A stretch of 64,000 nt of DNA from Mya arenaria (Eukaryota > Mollusca > Bivalvia > Myida > Myidae), in contig NC_069134.1 of assembly GCF_026914265.1 (NCBI RefSeq), positions 68,069,594 through 68,133,593 of the forward strand, in the 5' to 3' direction. The position numbers were made by a program, and so were the translations under genes. Within the stretch, counting starts at the first letter, position 1. Every line of letters begins with the position of its first letter. The notes beneath the pieces are model-generated. The model saw nothing but the letters and a program-made list of their open reading frames with translations, was not told the origin of the DNA and did no database searches. Positions 11,706-25,300 of this stretch are shown one piece after another.

Positions 11706-13369
11706 ATGTCCGAAGGCCCAAATTCGCGCGATGAGGCTCGCATGGTAAGGACATTTATTATTACGTCTGCTAGTAACATTATGAGTGTACCTGAACACTC
11801 TTACGCAGCGTGCGGTTTACAACAAAGATATCGTATCTTATTGAAACAGAGTCCTAAAGACTCGTGACGAAGTATGATTTAATATGGACCCAGCAGTTAT
11901 ATAATTGACACTTTCTACATAATCCAGTTTATTGCAAGAAACCATTTGATATTTTGATTATTGCATAAGTATTAGTAAAATTTACTCATTAACAATAAAC
12001 TCATTATGTACATATACAAAAGATAACACAGCTATTTTTACACTTATATTGCTAGCAAATTGTCTGTTTATTTGTAAAACAAAATGAAGAATTATTCGAC
12101 AATCTATGTCCTCAAAAACATGTAATATCGAAAGCAATGTTGATATACAATATATTTTTTTTACTTTCAATGTCAACATTCAATAGCTTGCACCCCTAAG
12201 GCAAACTATAAACAATTATATATGATGTAACATGTAACGGTATAATTCAAAGGCAAAGCATATCACATCCAACACAAACATCAATAGCGAATTACCGTAC
12301 ATGTAATAATACTTTTTAAGTTGGAATTTCAGGAAGTATATGGCCCAGAAATGTAATTCTACAAACTATGCAATAACAGACCTTTATATTAATAGGACTA
12401 GTTCATGTTTTACAGGGTTGGAAATTAAAAACAAATTTCAGGTCAAATATGAAAAAAAACTTTTTGCAATGATAAAATATCAGCATAAGCCAGCTCAAAT
12501 AACAGCTCCATTACAAATGTGACAGAGTATGCTCTATTTTGCCAAAAAGAGTTTGTAACTCTAATAAAAATCGAGTCCTTTCAGGCTTGGATTTACAAAA
12601 GTTTGTCCAAATGAATAACTGCCATTTGCTGATTCGTGTTTGTGCATCAAAGTAGGTAAAATAACTCAATTTCAATAGTTTTAAAAACTCATTGCCAACG
12701 TAAAACCTGTGAGTAAATCCCTTTAGGCCTAACAAGAGCACCACAAGTGGTTGATAATGCTTGGCTGTTGTTTTCTTCAGTCAATCAAGGGGTATAATTC
12801 AATAATTATATTATCAAGAGTTATGGCCCTTACTAGACATGATCGCATTGTCACTGGTAACTTGAAGGCACTTGTAATTTCATCGTTTGATTTGATTACT
12901 GCATTCCCTAGGAAAATGGATTGCTCATTAAATCAGCCTCACAAAGATAAACAACATTATCACAGTTCTTTTAACTACATTTTATACTTCAAATATCTCA
13001 TCCAAGAGGTTGTGGGTTCGATCAGATCCCTAACAGGGGTACTTTCTCATTGCCTTTCAAAAAGGACATAGTACTGGTATCTGCCCAGAAAACGGACTCA
13101 AGAGTGTTTCAATAAGCTATCAGATTATATCACAATCAAGCTAAAATAAAGTATAAAATAAATATCACAATCAGGGCTATTGTTAACTTGATTTTTTTGC
13201 TTAAACATTTGCAAGAACTATATTTCAATAACATAAATTTGCAGTTTGAAATATAACAAGGCTTTACAGAAGTACTGATTAACAAACTAAATGTACAGTT
13301 GCAGATTAAAAAGCATAATTAGAAGCACATTATTTATAACAATTTATTACACGGTAAAATGCATTCCAA
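11706..13369. other. AT-rich DNA downstream of the FAM110-family gene, with one SINE copy
   Basis: No coding exon is visible. A tRNA-headed SINE occupies about 12990-13150 and is listed separately. A possible minus-strand AATAAA for the FAM110-family gene is at 13343-13348, close behind its stop codon. Confidence 0.45.
12990..13152 (+). mobile_element. tRNA-derived SINE, 5'-decayed copy
   Basis: Contains the box-B-like GTGGGTTCGATC, then the family-specific AGGGGTACTTTCTCA, CTGCCCAGAAAACGGACTC and a CAATCAAGCTAAAATAAA end. The same order of blocks is found at 20299-20496 and 28219-28401. Box A is not clear here. Confidence 0.6.
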
Positions 13370-16300
13370 TCAACTTGCAGGTTCTATTGGCTTTTCAACC
13401 TTTTTTACAGGTTTAGTGTGAACATTTTTAGCCTTTTTAACATTGCACAACCATTTTATAATCCTTGCGTTCCTCTCGACCACGGACGTTGATCCCACGT
13501 CTCGTTCACTCAAGTCCTGCTCGCTCTCCATTGGCAGACGATCAGTGGACATTTGACTAGACATACTGTGTCCATCGAGGGAGTCCAGGGAACTAAGACT
13601 GTCGAGACAATCCTTCTGTTTAGTGTCTGAAAGGCGTCTCATAGGTTCCAGCACTGTTCTATCTATTCCCATCTCGTTAAAGAATCTTTCAACCTCTGTG
13701 CTAGTCCGTGAAACACGCGAGCTCAGATCGGAAAAGTCAGAACTTGTCCGGGAATGTCGACAGCTACTAAGGTCCGACTGGGACCTGTGAAGTTGTCGCC
13801 TCGGTGGCAACTCTACTTCATTAATTTGTTTATCCAGTTTCCGCGGCTTTGGAAGTGGAGATTTGTGCCTCTCCACCAGCACCCCGACTGAGGCGCTCAA
13901 GTTATTTACACTAAAAGGCTTTAAAAACAAGTCATTGTGTGAACTGACACTGTGCCGAGACTCGCGAACATGGCTCCCTCCGCTGGTTTCAGAATTAGCA
14001 GTAGCACCACCAACTGACATGGATGAGAATCTCCGATGATCTGTGTCACTAGGAGCTTGACTGGACGCCATGCTGCTTGTGTGGTCCGAGTTGTCAGAAG
14101 GCACAGAGGAAGAGTTGCTTATCTGACGACCTGCTCTAGGAGGTGGACACGGCTTACCTGGAAACAAAATGATACTAATTACACAAAAAAACACACAGTT
14201 GGTAAAAGGATTGTTACAGCAGTTTTGGTTGAATATGAAAATATAGTAATCGTTTTTTCTGATTTAACACTTCAGTATTCCTTTCCAGTTATTAAACTTC
14301 CAACCTTAAATTTAAATGTTTTCATCTTAAATTTTAACCTTTAAACCTTACTTAAGATCTATTAGGAAGTTTGATAATTGTAGTTCTATGAGCCGTCTAA
14401 TTACGAGACATCGCACTCAATGTATTCAGCAAAACCCCATTACCACAAGTTTTCTCTTTGACACTTCAGTAATCAACACTTCCCACGATTTCAGCACATT
14501 TAATGTTGCAATTAAACTCTGGCATTTAAATTTTCAGACAAATACTGTTTTCTCATCTTGTTCAATCAGTATTAAAAGTTCCAGATAATTCATTATAAGA
14601 AACTCATTAGTTACCATACTTCATAACACTATTTCTATGGTCTCCCTCATTACATTCCAAGACGCATATATATCTGTAATCAATGAAACTAAGCAAACTT
14701 TACCTTAACCAGAATCAATATAAAGCATCTGCCTTCTGCTATATTTGGAAATATCACATGCTACTGGACTGTTAGACATAATCAAGACTAGAGGGGCAAC
14801 CTTTAACCTTTTAATGACCATTTTTTTACATTTCTCCCTACCCAATTAATGGTTCAACATGCAAACCGTTTCTCCAAGACCTTTTCCCGAATTGAAAGCA
14901 TCAAGGTTCAATACTGTTCTTTGAATAGCAATTAGTTTGCATACAGATTAGTAAAGCTTTTTATCTCATAAATAATATTATTTGCATGAATTTTTGGAAG
15001 TTTTCTTTGTATTTTTACAGTTTTAATTTGTTTGATGACACGCAAACATTTCTTAATTAAGCCAAAAATAACTTTTAACAGATGATTACAGGCTTTCAAT
15101 TAACATTTATTAGAACATTCAAATAAAAAATCAATAAATTGTATTCGCTAAAATATATATTACAATGGACGAATCACGTTGCTGTCAGAGCTTGAAAAGT
15201 ATATCCCAATTAATGATCTTACCAAACTGACACTGTGTCACAGTAGGTTTGGGGCCGGGTTTCGGGGGTGTGGTCTGTCTCACAGCAGCCCCAGGCTTGG
15301 GCGGTACAACAGGCTTGGCAGGAACAGCGGGCTTCTCGTCTTCCTTGTCCACAAGGTGACGACGAGGTGGTTTCTGAGGCGGACTCTTTGGTTTAATGAA
15401 GCTACCCGCTATTGCATTAGTACCCTCATGTTGAGATAAACCAGCGACTGCAATGCTGGATTGAGAAGGTGATCCGGAGATACTAGCAGCCGAAGACTTT
15501 CGGCTTGATGATGGGGATTTCGTTGACAGTGGTGGAGAGTTTCTACTGGTACCAGAATCTTGGTCAGCAGTAGGCGGGGACTGGCGGATCAAGGGAGGGG
15601 AATTGCTAATGTGGCTGTCCACAGTGGGTTGTCTGGCGTCAGATTCGTCTGGTGGAGTAGCTCCAGCAGGGACTGTTATCAACTCTCTGGAAATAAATAA
15701 TTACACGGTCTCTATTATTACTTTTGTCTATATAATGACTGGTATAGATATTTGGAATGAAAAATAGTATCAGGCCACTATTAAAAAGATACTTTGTCCG
15801 GCTTTAAAAGACTCATATTTTGAGGAATGGGTAGGTTGTTTTTTTTACTTTATTAATGCAGGGTTTTCATTGGCAACCACAATTTGAGATAAAATTGCAA
15901 AAGTGAAGACATTTTTTCGATTTTGTCATTTTTTTGGCAACAATGATTTTTTTCATAACGTAACTGGTGCACTAAGCAGCCTGCATGATCATCTACAATG
16001 GAGCCAAACAGGCATTAAGCTGGTATATTAAAACAGCCAACAATAAAGTTCTGGCAAGACAATTTAATTAGACCTGTTACAAGAGGGGCAAATACCCACA
16101 CATGCCACCCCCACACATGCCACCTGGACACAGGAACTGTAAACTTATTCTTTGAAAAGGGGCAGAAACTCTGTCAAACTTTGGTGAATATCAACCAATG
16201 TCAACCTTGACATGTATTTTTTTAAATTTTAACATGTGTACCTAAAATTATTTAAATCAATTGTATCAGTCATAAATTTTCGTCCAGACACCATATTTGG

Positions 16301-19300
16301 GCAAATTTTAAGTTGAAAAGGGGCAATAACTCGGGGCAATAACTCTATCACAAATTGGTAGTTTTTAATCAAAGTCAAACTTGTATTTTATTGTGTTAAA
16401 CATCTACCATCAACCCCTTCATGAGTTATTGTCCAGACACTGAATTGAATATTAGTTATGTCAATACCTGAACTTTTTCTATGAAAAGGCAGATGAGCAG
16501 TAATGGTAAAATGTTTGTAGAAAATTCTTTTTACACTGGTGAAATTACAATGTAGAAGTATGACTCAATCATCGGCAAGCAGAAGCATGGCAAATGATTC
16601 AGTGTAGGCAGTGAGACCATACAATCTGATTATTGGGTCGATTGATTCTGATATCATAAATGACACCATCATCACAAAATAATGATGACTATATATCTTC
16701 AAGATAAAACTAGACTTAGTTTTATTACCATTGATAACACATCATAAATGAATAACGTTGTAAATCGTGCATGTTATAAATAGAAATGTTTTATGTATTT
16801 AGTAAAGTTCATATTTTACATTATTATTTATAATATAAATAAAAAAATTCACATTTATTAGTATATACGTACACTGAATCTTATTACCAACAAAATTATT
16901 ACCATAATCACTTTAACTAAATCATGAACAAGAGGACAGTTTTTGACATCAAAAATATAGAATATAATGTCTGAATAACAGTAAAATATTATGCCTTTTT
17001 TCTCTCAAAGTAGTTGTTATTGCAAAGCAATGTGCCAGAACTAAATATTTCAAATTCAGATCGAAACTAGATGGTTGTTTTAGTAACAAAAAAATGTTGT
17101 CTCCCCTAGCTAGCTCTCTGCACATGACGACATCTCAATATGGTGAACATTTGTGGTAAGTTATTTCCAATCCTTCAAGAGGTTCAGGAGATATGTAGCA
17201 GACACAAAATGTATTCATATGACCTTTGACCTCTAAGAGTGACCTTGACCTTGAACCTTGCTCTCTGCACATTGTCTCAATACGGTAAATATTTGTGGCC
17301 AGTTATTTCAAAATCCTTCAAGCCATTCAAGACATATGGAGTGAACAAATTTGTAGTCATATGACCTTTGACCTCTAAGTGTTACTTTGACCATAAACAA
17401 AGCTTGGTCTAACATGAGCTCTGCACATCATCTCAATAGGGTTAACATTTGTGGCGATTATTTTAAAATCCTTCAAGCGGTTTAAGAGATATTGAGCAGA
17501 CAAAAAATATAATCATATGACCTTTTATCTCTAAGTGTGAACTTGACCCTGAACTTAAACTGGTTGTAACATGCTCTCTGCTCAACGTCTTAATATGGTG
17601 AGGATCCGACATGAAATATAGTCATATTATAGTCATATGACCTTTGACCTCTTAGTGTGGCTTTGACCTTGAACTGAGCTGGCTGTAACATGCGCTCTGC
17701 ACATTGTCACAATATGGTGAATATTTGTGGCCAGACATTTTAAAATCCTTCAAGAGATCCGACACGAAATAAATTCATATTTGTCATGTGACCTTTGACC
17801 TCTAAGTGTGACTTTGACCTTGAATTAAGCTGGCTGAAACATGTGCTCTGCACATCATCTCAATATGGTGATTAATTGTGGCGAGCTAATTTAATTTCCA
17901 TCAACCCATTCAAGAATTATGGACTGGACACGATTTGTGACGGACAGACAGACAACTCGAGCAAAAACAAAATATCATTTATGTGGGGAGACATAATGAA
18001 CAAGTTTTCCTATAATACATAACAGTAAGCAATTACAATGATGCAATGACTCAGTCAGGGAGTAGCCTCAACCTGTGTATAATAACATTCAACCATTTTG
18101 TGAGTCTGTGTACTTACATAAATTACGTCAAATTTTGTGTCTCTGCATAATGCATACCACCCTCTGATACTGCATAACAAAAAATGGTTTTCAGTTTTAC
18201 GAATGAATTTTCCAGAATGTCTTTTTTCCAGTCTCCATTACAACATGTATACAGCTCACATAAAGATTCACTTTCCCAAAGGTTTACTTACCACCACTAT
18301 TACATTACAGTCCAATAAAACCTTCTACAAATAATCACTTTAATGATGAGCCTGAACACAATGGCAATTAAAACTGTCATGCGAACCATCCATTACGTAA
18401 TGCTAGCTAAGATAACTGCGGTCATTACATCCTAGATGTATTTTTCGCTGATGTCATGTAGGCGGTATGCTTGAGCATTATCATTGATTTTCAATGAATA
18501 ACAATTAAACCCGAATCAATATTCAACTGAAACCCCCTCGACATATGTCTGTAACATTCACAGTCTCGGAAATACTGACTATCATGGCCTGACTATCATG
18601 TTCATAACTTGATAAGATCGTGAAAGGACTGACTCTTATGACCTTGACTGGGATTAGAAGTTAATGGAAGAGCTCTGAAACTGACTGTCTCAGGATTACG
18701 TCAAAGCTGTAGCATTTCCAGCATGCTAGATGTTCAATAATACTGCACTAGCCAGCTTTTTGTATGTATTTTTCGTTCCTCAAGCGTAACACCTAACAAA
18801 ACTTCAAAAGTACAGGGACTTTTTCAATCTACAGTTAATTTATCTTTAAAAAGATAATGGTATTTTTTCAATAAATATCAGAATGCATTCTTAACTAAGG
18901 TTTTACAATAAGTGCATCAATATGAAACAAATAAACCATTCACTATCACATCATTATTTAATCAGTATCATAACTATTCATTATTTTCTCATTATCTGCC
19001 TTCACCTGCTGAATTAATTGAAAATGTAATATTATATATCTCTAACAAACCTAGACCCACGTCTAACAATGCTCAAGTCCTTGGCATTGAACATAGATCA
19101 GGAGCGTACCTGGAGCATTTTTAATTATCGATATGCCCGTATACTTGAGTGAGCAATTGACTTTATGTCATATGATGGTGTTTCATTAGTTCTAGGACGG
19201 TGTATTTTATATGGTGTAAGAGTGAGTGGGTTGTCTCCTTCTGGAGGAAATAATTTTAAGAATACAGTAATGAAAGACATTTTCAGCAGTCTGAATGTCA

Positions 19301-22300
19301 ACACTTGGGGCATGGGAGTGAGAGAGTTGTCTCCCTTCTGGGGGGAAATACTGAAGAATACAGTAATGAAAGTTATTTTCAGCAGTCTGAATGCCAACTC
19401 TTGGGGCATGGGAGTGAGAGAGTTGTCTCCCTTCTGGGGGAAAATATGAAAAAATACAGTAATGAAAGTCATTTTCAGCAGTCTGAATGCAAACATTTGA
19501 GGAAATTACAACAAACATCATTTAGTAAAATGTTAGATGTATATACACCCTTAAAGTTGTGATTTTGAGGTCCAAGCTCCAGCCATTTCAGGGGAACTAA
19601 AATTGAAATGTGCGCCTGGGGCACACTGGAGTCTGTCTAGTTCCACCCCTGCAGAATACAGACATATTGAAAACTCATTAATATCTTTCCAGTTGTAGAC
19701 CAAAACAAATATGAGGAGATTAAACTGTAGAACAGCCCCTGATAACCTGACAGGCTGGCAGACCAGAGTAAAAGGCCATAACATGTTCCCCAGAACAAAT
19801 ACAAAACATATTTACATAATGCTATCGATTCATCCTTAAATGAACAAAGTGAGAAACAAAGCATCTGTTATCAAATCAAGAAATATTTTATCATGCTGCA
19901 TGCACTATGTTTGTGAGCATGTGATTTTTAACAATTGATCATAAATCTTACATTCTTGACAACTACGATCTATGATGAATTCTTCATCTCTAACACATTC
20001 ATATGTATAAATAACTCAAGTATGTAACAACTTTTTTTCCACAAACATTTGGGGAGTTGGCAATTTGAAAAGTTTTTAAGCCTTTATACAAAATTAATTT
20101 TATTTACATTTAGAACAATTATTTCAATTACAAAAAAAATCCAGGAAATGAAATTAATGAAAGTGATAATCATTCCTTAAAAACAATAAAAACAATATTA
20201 TGTCAAAACTATCAGTGGATTTAAACAGATAATTTACACCTTAAAGTCAGGTTTTTTATGATATCTAAGAAAGTTAAGGGACAAATGAAGGTATCATAGG
20301 GTGAGAGTGGTAAAGGTGTCAATCTTTCACCCAAGAGGTTATTGGTTCGATCCCCACCAGGGGTACTTTCTCATGGCCTCTTAAAAATAAAACCAATATT
20401 GGTTCTACTGGCAGAGACAGACTCCAGAGTAATTCATATAAGCTTTCAGAAAAAAATCAACTTTCACAATCAATGTTTTCATAATCAAGCTAAAACAATT
20501 TGGCATAAACTAACATGAAAGTCTTTGCAACCCATTGCCACTGACACTACCAGAACCAAAGAACCAAGATTATGTGATGACTTCCAGAACCAATACTATG
20601 TGATGACTTCCAGAACCAGGACTATGTCATGACTTCCAGAACCAAGACTATGTCATGACTTCCAGAACCAAGACTATGTCATGACTTCCAGAACCAAGAC
20701 TATGTCATGACTTTAACCTCTTTTCTTCTTTTTTTCTAAAAACGGATGTGGTAATTAATCTGAAAATCTCAATTAACTGGCGGAATATCTACGGAATTCT
20801 CAAGCTCAACAAGTCAACTTCTATCATTTTGCAAAATTACTTCAACTTTATTTTGTTTTTACTTCAACTTTATTTTACAAAACAAAGAAGTTTACCATCA
20901 TTATTCTAAATATTATTAAAAAAAATCAAATACACTAATTTATAATGAAACGAAATTAGTATGCTGAGCTTGATCCTATTATAAGGGGCTTGAGAATGTT
21001 TGAGGAATTGGGTCTGTTTATATATCCCATGATGGTGACCCTACCTGGTACCAACAGAGAGGTTTTCCGGATGTTTGAGTTCCTGTCTGTTACGCAGCAC
21101 CTGACGACTCTTTACATACTCTCCCTTCGATGCCTCCAACAGCTCAACCGCACTTTTACGATGGTGGCCTGCAAATTAGAGAGAAATATCTCAGCTGTCA
21201 TCATTTTTTAATACTGTTAAAGCTAATTTGTCTTAACTAGCTTCCGTATTTCAGGTTTAACCTGATACTGATGCCCAAGAGAGTGCCACTGAAAAATTGA
21301 CCATGACCTCCTTGAATGAAGGTGCAGATAAAAAACCAGCAGCACATTGGTCAGATGTAATGATGCATTTACAACAAAGCACTTACAAACCTTTTTTGTT
21401 GAAATGAAGTTTTTTAGTTCCTATTACATTTTACACCACTTAAAATGAAATCACAAATATTTTGAAATTTAAATGTAATGTTTACAATTAAAAGTTAGTC
21501 TTTCAATCAGGCCATTTCCATATCAGCAAATGGTGTTGAATCAACTTACAGAAATTCACAAATCACTGGAAATTCCAATTCTTTGAACTTTCATTTTATC
21601 CTCTCAATTCTGACAACAACTCTGCAAGCCAACAATTTTAATTTCCTATATCCACTCCCACTGGAAAGCCATCCATAGGAAAGAGACAAAACTGAACATT
21701 TGTTAGTTGTAACATTGCAGTCATGGCTACAAACAATTCTTGGTAATTCATAACCAGCTATCTATCATTCATTGCCCGATCTGTACAAATTTCCCCTGGG
21801 AGAATGGTGAATATTGGGCACAAGGGCACATCGCCATAGAAACATGATTCCATAACTATGATCATGCCTTTCTAAAGACTGACATACTTTTAATAGCTGG
21901 ATGATTGCTTTAAGAACTTCCAAACAATTTGTCATGACCTTTTGTCAGATCGGTAAGTAAGACCTACCATGCTTATTGTCTGATGTTTTACAGACATCGA
22001 TTAAAGTATCATCCATAAAACCATATGAGATTATTTAAAAATATATGTATACTTTTTAAAAACCCTAATTTAAGTTGACTTGTTTTAGCACTGGAAACAT
22101 GCCCATAAAATGACATGAATGGTATGATTTTAAATTTATGTTTTCAAACTTCCTTGTTCAAATCATAAGTTTCTGTATTATTTTCTATATTTTCATATAT
22201 AGAATGGAACTGAGGTTTTTACGTAGACTGAAAGCATTCATCCTTACTACAAAAAGTTGGTCTGTATCTTTCCTTGTAAACAACAGTTCAACAAATTGAA

Positions 22301-25300
22301 ATTTTGGCAGCACCTATTGTCAAACCAAATGTTCATGTTAACCAAGTAACTATGACCTTCAACCTACATACATCATTTTGAGTCATTTCCTGTTCATGAT
22401 GGATAATTATTGCTCCTTCTAATTTTGAGGACTGTAAGATCAAGCCTTTCGGGTATTATTGAGAGGAAAACATTTGTTTTCAATCGAAGTTAACTATGTC
22501 CTTGACCTTTGACTGAACTCAAATCAATAGGGTTCATCTAACTGGTTATTACCAATCCTCCTTTAATTATTCAGGACTGTGGGATCAAAAGCTCTGGATA
22601 TATTGACAAAAAACTATTTTTGAGTTGAGGTCACTATGACCTTTACATATGACCTAGTGACCTCAAAATACATAGAGGTAATTTACTGGTCATGATGAAT
22701 AATCCTTCTACAACAGAATTGTATGATCAAACAGGCTATGACCAATATGCATGCGAAGTTTATGAACTCCACAGTCATTTACATATAATTTGAACAAAGA
22801 TTTTTGAATAAAGGTCACTATTACCTTCACCAAGGTTCTCAATAAATTTTGGTCGAAATTATGCCCCGAAAAGTAATGTAATGGACCAGTTTACTTACGT
22901 TTTGACAATATCTTTAAAAATGGTATATTCTAACTGGCTCAAAACCAATTTGAGCTGCCAATTTTGGCTGCCAGTCGGTTCTAATTGAGAACCATGCTTG
23001 ACACTTACATAAATAAGTTTGAGAATTCTAAAAAGAATGCAAGGTTTGTGATGAATGAAGTCATTCAAAAGTTATTGATTGTAACCAAAGTGTGTAGCTT
23101 ACATGGATGACCCAGACAACAGCCCTTGATCCCAAGTTATCCCTGTGTCTGCAACTAAGTATATTATTGTGCAGCATTTATTATATTGATATCATTTCAT
23201 GAAATCCAATTTTGAAATTTTTATTAACCATACAAAAAGTATGTTCATGAGAAGCGAAAAAAAAAGATCACTTATGTAAACCATGAAACAGATAGACTTA
23301 GAAAAATATTCATTCCACTCTATAGACAGAGATTTATTACCTCTTCAGAATAATATTCCTCTCCTTACATAAAATCTTAGAGTGCAATAAGTCAGCTTAC
23401 TGTGATCCAACACTGTAAGAATTTAGAAAATACTCGTATGATCCAAAATTTGTTTTTTTTATTTTTTTAAATTTCACTGTCGTGCATCACAACGAACATT
23501 CAATCTTACATACACCTTAGCAATACTGAAACCGAGAAAGTGGTTAACTTTAATGACGGCAAGCTTTAGAAACTTAACAATGTATCACCGATGTTTACAA
23601 CAGCCTGTCTCTTTTAAGTTTGTAAAACTGTTATACATAACGAAATCTTTCTTCTTTATATCAGTTAAGTTTGAATTCAGACCGCAATTTAATTGATTTG
23701 AGTTTTACAATTTATCTATTTAAAATCTGAAGGCAATTAAATGAGAGAAAAGAAAACAATTTATTTCTAAGTTATTTCTAAAGAAAACTTATAAGAAGGC
23801 GATATTGCAAGTTGTACAACAGATAACTTGGACATTTTACTTCATATAATCTCTTAGCTCTTACATAGGAACCTTATATATTGTACAACAAATAAACTTA
23901 AAGCAAAATTAATTAACAGTTTATGGCTAAATCCAAATGGAGTACAAGTATATGACTCATACTTTGAATTAATGAACCCTTTGAAATTAAACAAAGAATT
24001 CGCAGTTAATCGATTCTTACAATTTCCACAATTGAAGAGGCTCTTTTGCATGCTAGCAGTACCTTAATTCTCACACAGATGAACAAAACACTTACCTTAA
24101 TTGAAAACAGTTCAGAATATCCTTTATCAGAACTCTTTTTCAAATAATTTCACAAAGCTGAGGCCATCACAAGATGGTTCTTATCACTTTGCCCCTATCT
24201 TTCTTTTTTAAAACCGACAGCTCGTGTGCTCCGAACATTAGGAAAATCTATAAATCTGAGCAGCCTAGTGAACTGTTCCCTGTATAATTCAAAGAAAAGT
24301 GATCATATGATATACCAGACATATTAGCCTTTATAAATGAGGTTTTCAATAATTACATATGTGGCTATAAATTCCCCAGTTAAAAAAATCATCAAATTAA
24401 CACTTGTATCTTCTCATCTGTATACTGTGCACATCTAATCAATTACTAATTATTGTTTATATCTGAGGGTAAAATGAGTTTAACTTAAACATTATAATAT
24501 ATTAAAGATGCACTCTTACTCCCAAATAAGGTGTACCACAACTAAGATATGGTTTTAATTGATTGAAAAGGATAAATAAATATCCAAACATTGAATCTTA
24601 TGAAGGATCTCCTGTTTAATTTGAAAGAAAGGTGCAGAAAACACAGTATTTCTACCTTATGAGTTGATCACTGTAAATCATTTAGCACTCACCAGTCATT
24701 TAATATTTGTGTGTTCAGCTATTAAAAACATGATTACAATCTTGATAACAGTAATTAATATTTTCCATAAATGCATTATTTAGTAAGAAGTTAAATGTTT
24801 ATATGTTTATCACTTAGAATTTATGTATGTTATACATGTGTATCAGGGGTTCTAAAATTTTGGAACCTCAATCGGTCCGGACCCGGCGACAACTCATATA
24901 AGACGACAATGAGTGAAACAGTGTTATGATTTATTTGCTTAATGCATCTACAGTGGGTTAACATTCAACTGATACTCTTGAATAATAATATATATCTAGA
25001 TTTATAATCGGGGCTTCAAGCTATACGTTTGATATCGACAACGACTTTTTCATTACTGGGAATTAAAATGACGTAAGCTTCCAGACTATGTTGTTAATCA
25101 AGCTTGTCGCTGTTGATATCCTATATATGACTAGGTACGGATTAACAATGACAAATGCAATTTAAAAGAACAATTTAAATTTAACAGTTTGGTAATCAAC
25201 AAACGGATATATCATGTAATGATCGACGACGACATAGCATATTCATATTGCCATGTGAAAATATGGACCGATTTTAACACTCAATCAGGATAGCTGCAAA

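Noticed and set aside
19125..19521. Overlapping ORFs on both strands
   Set aside because: They are caused by a 96-bp tandem repeat whose length is a multiple of three.
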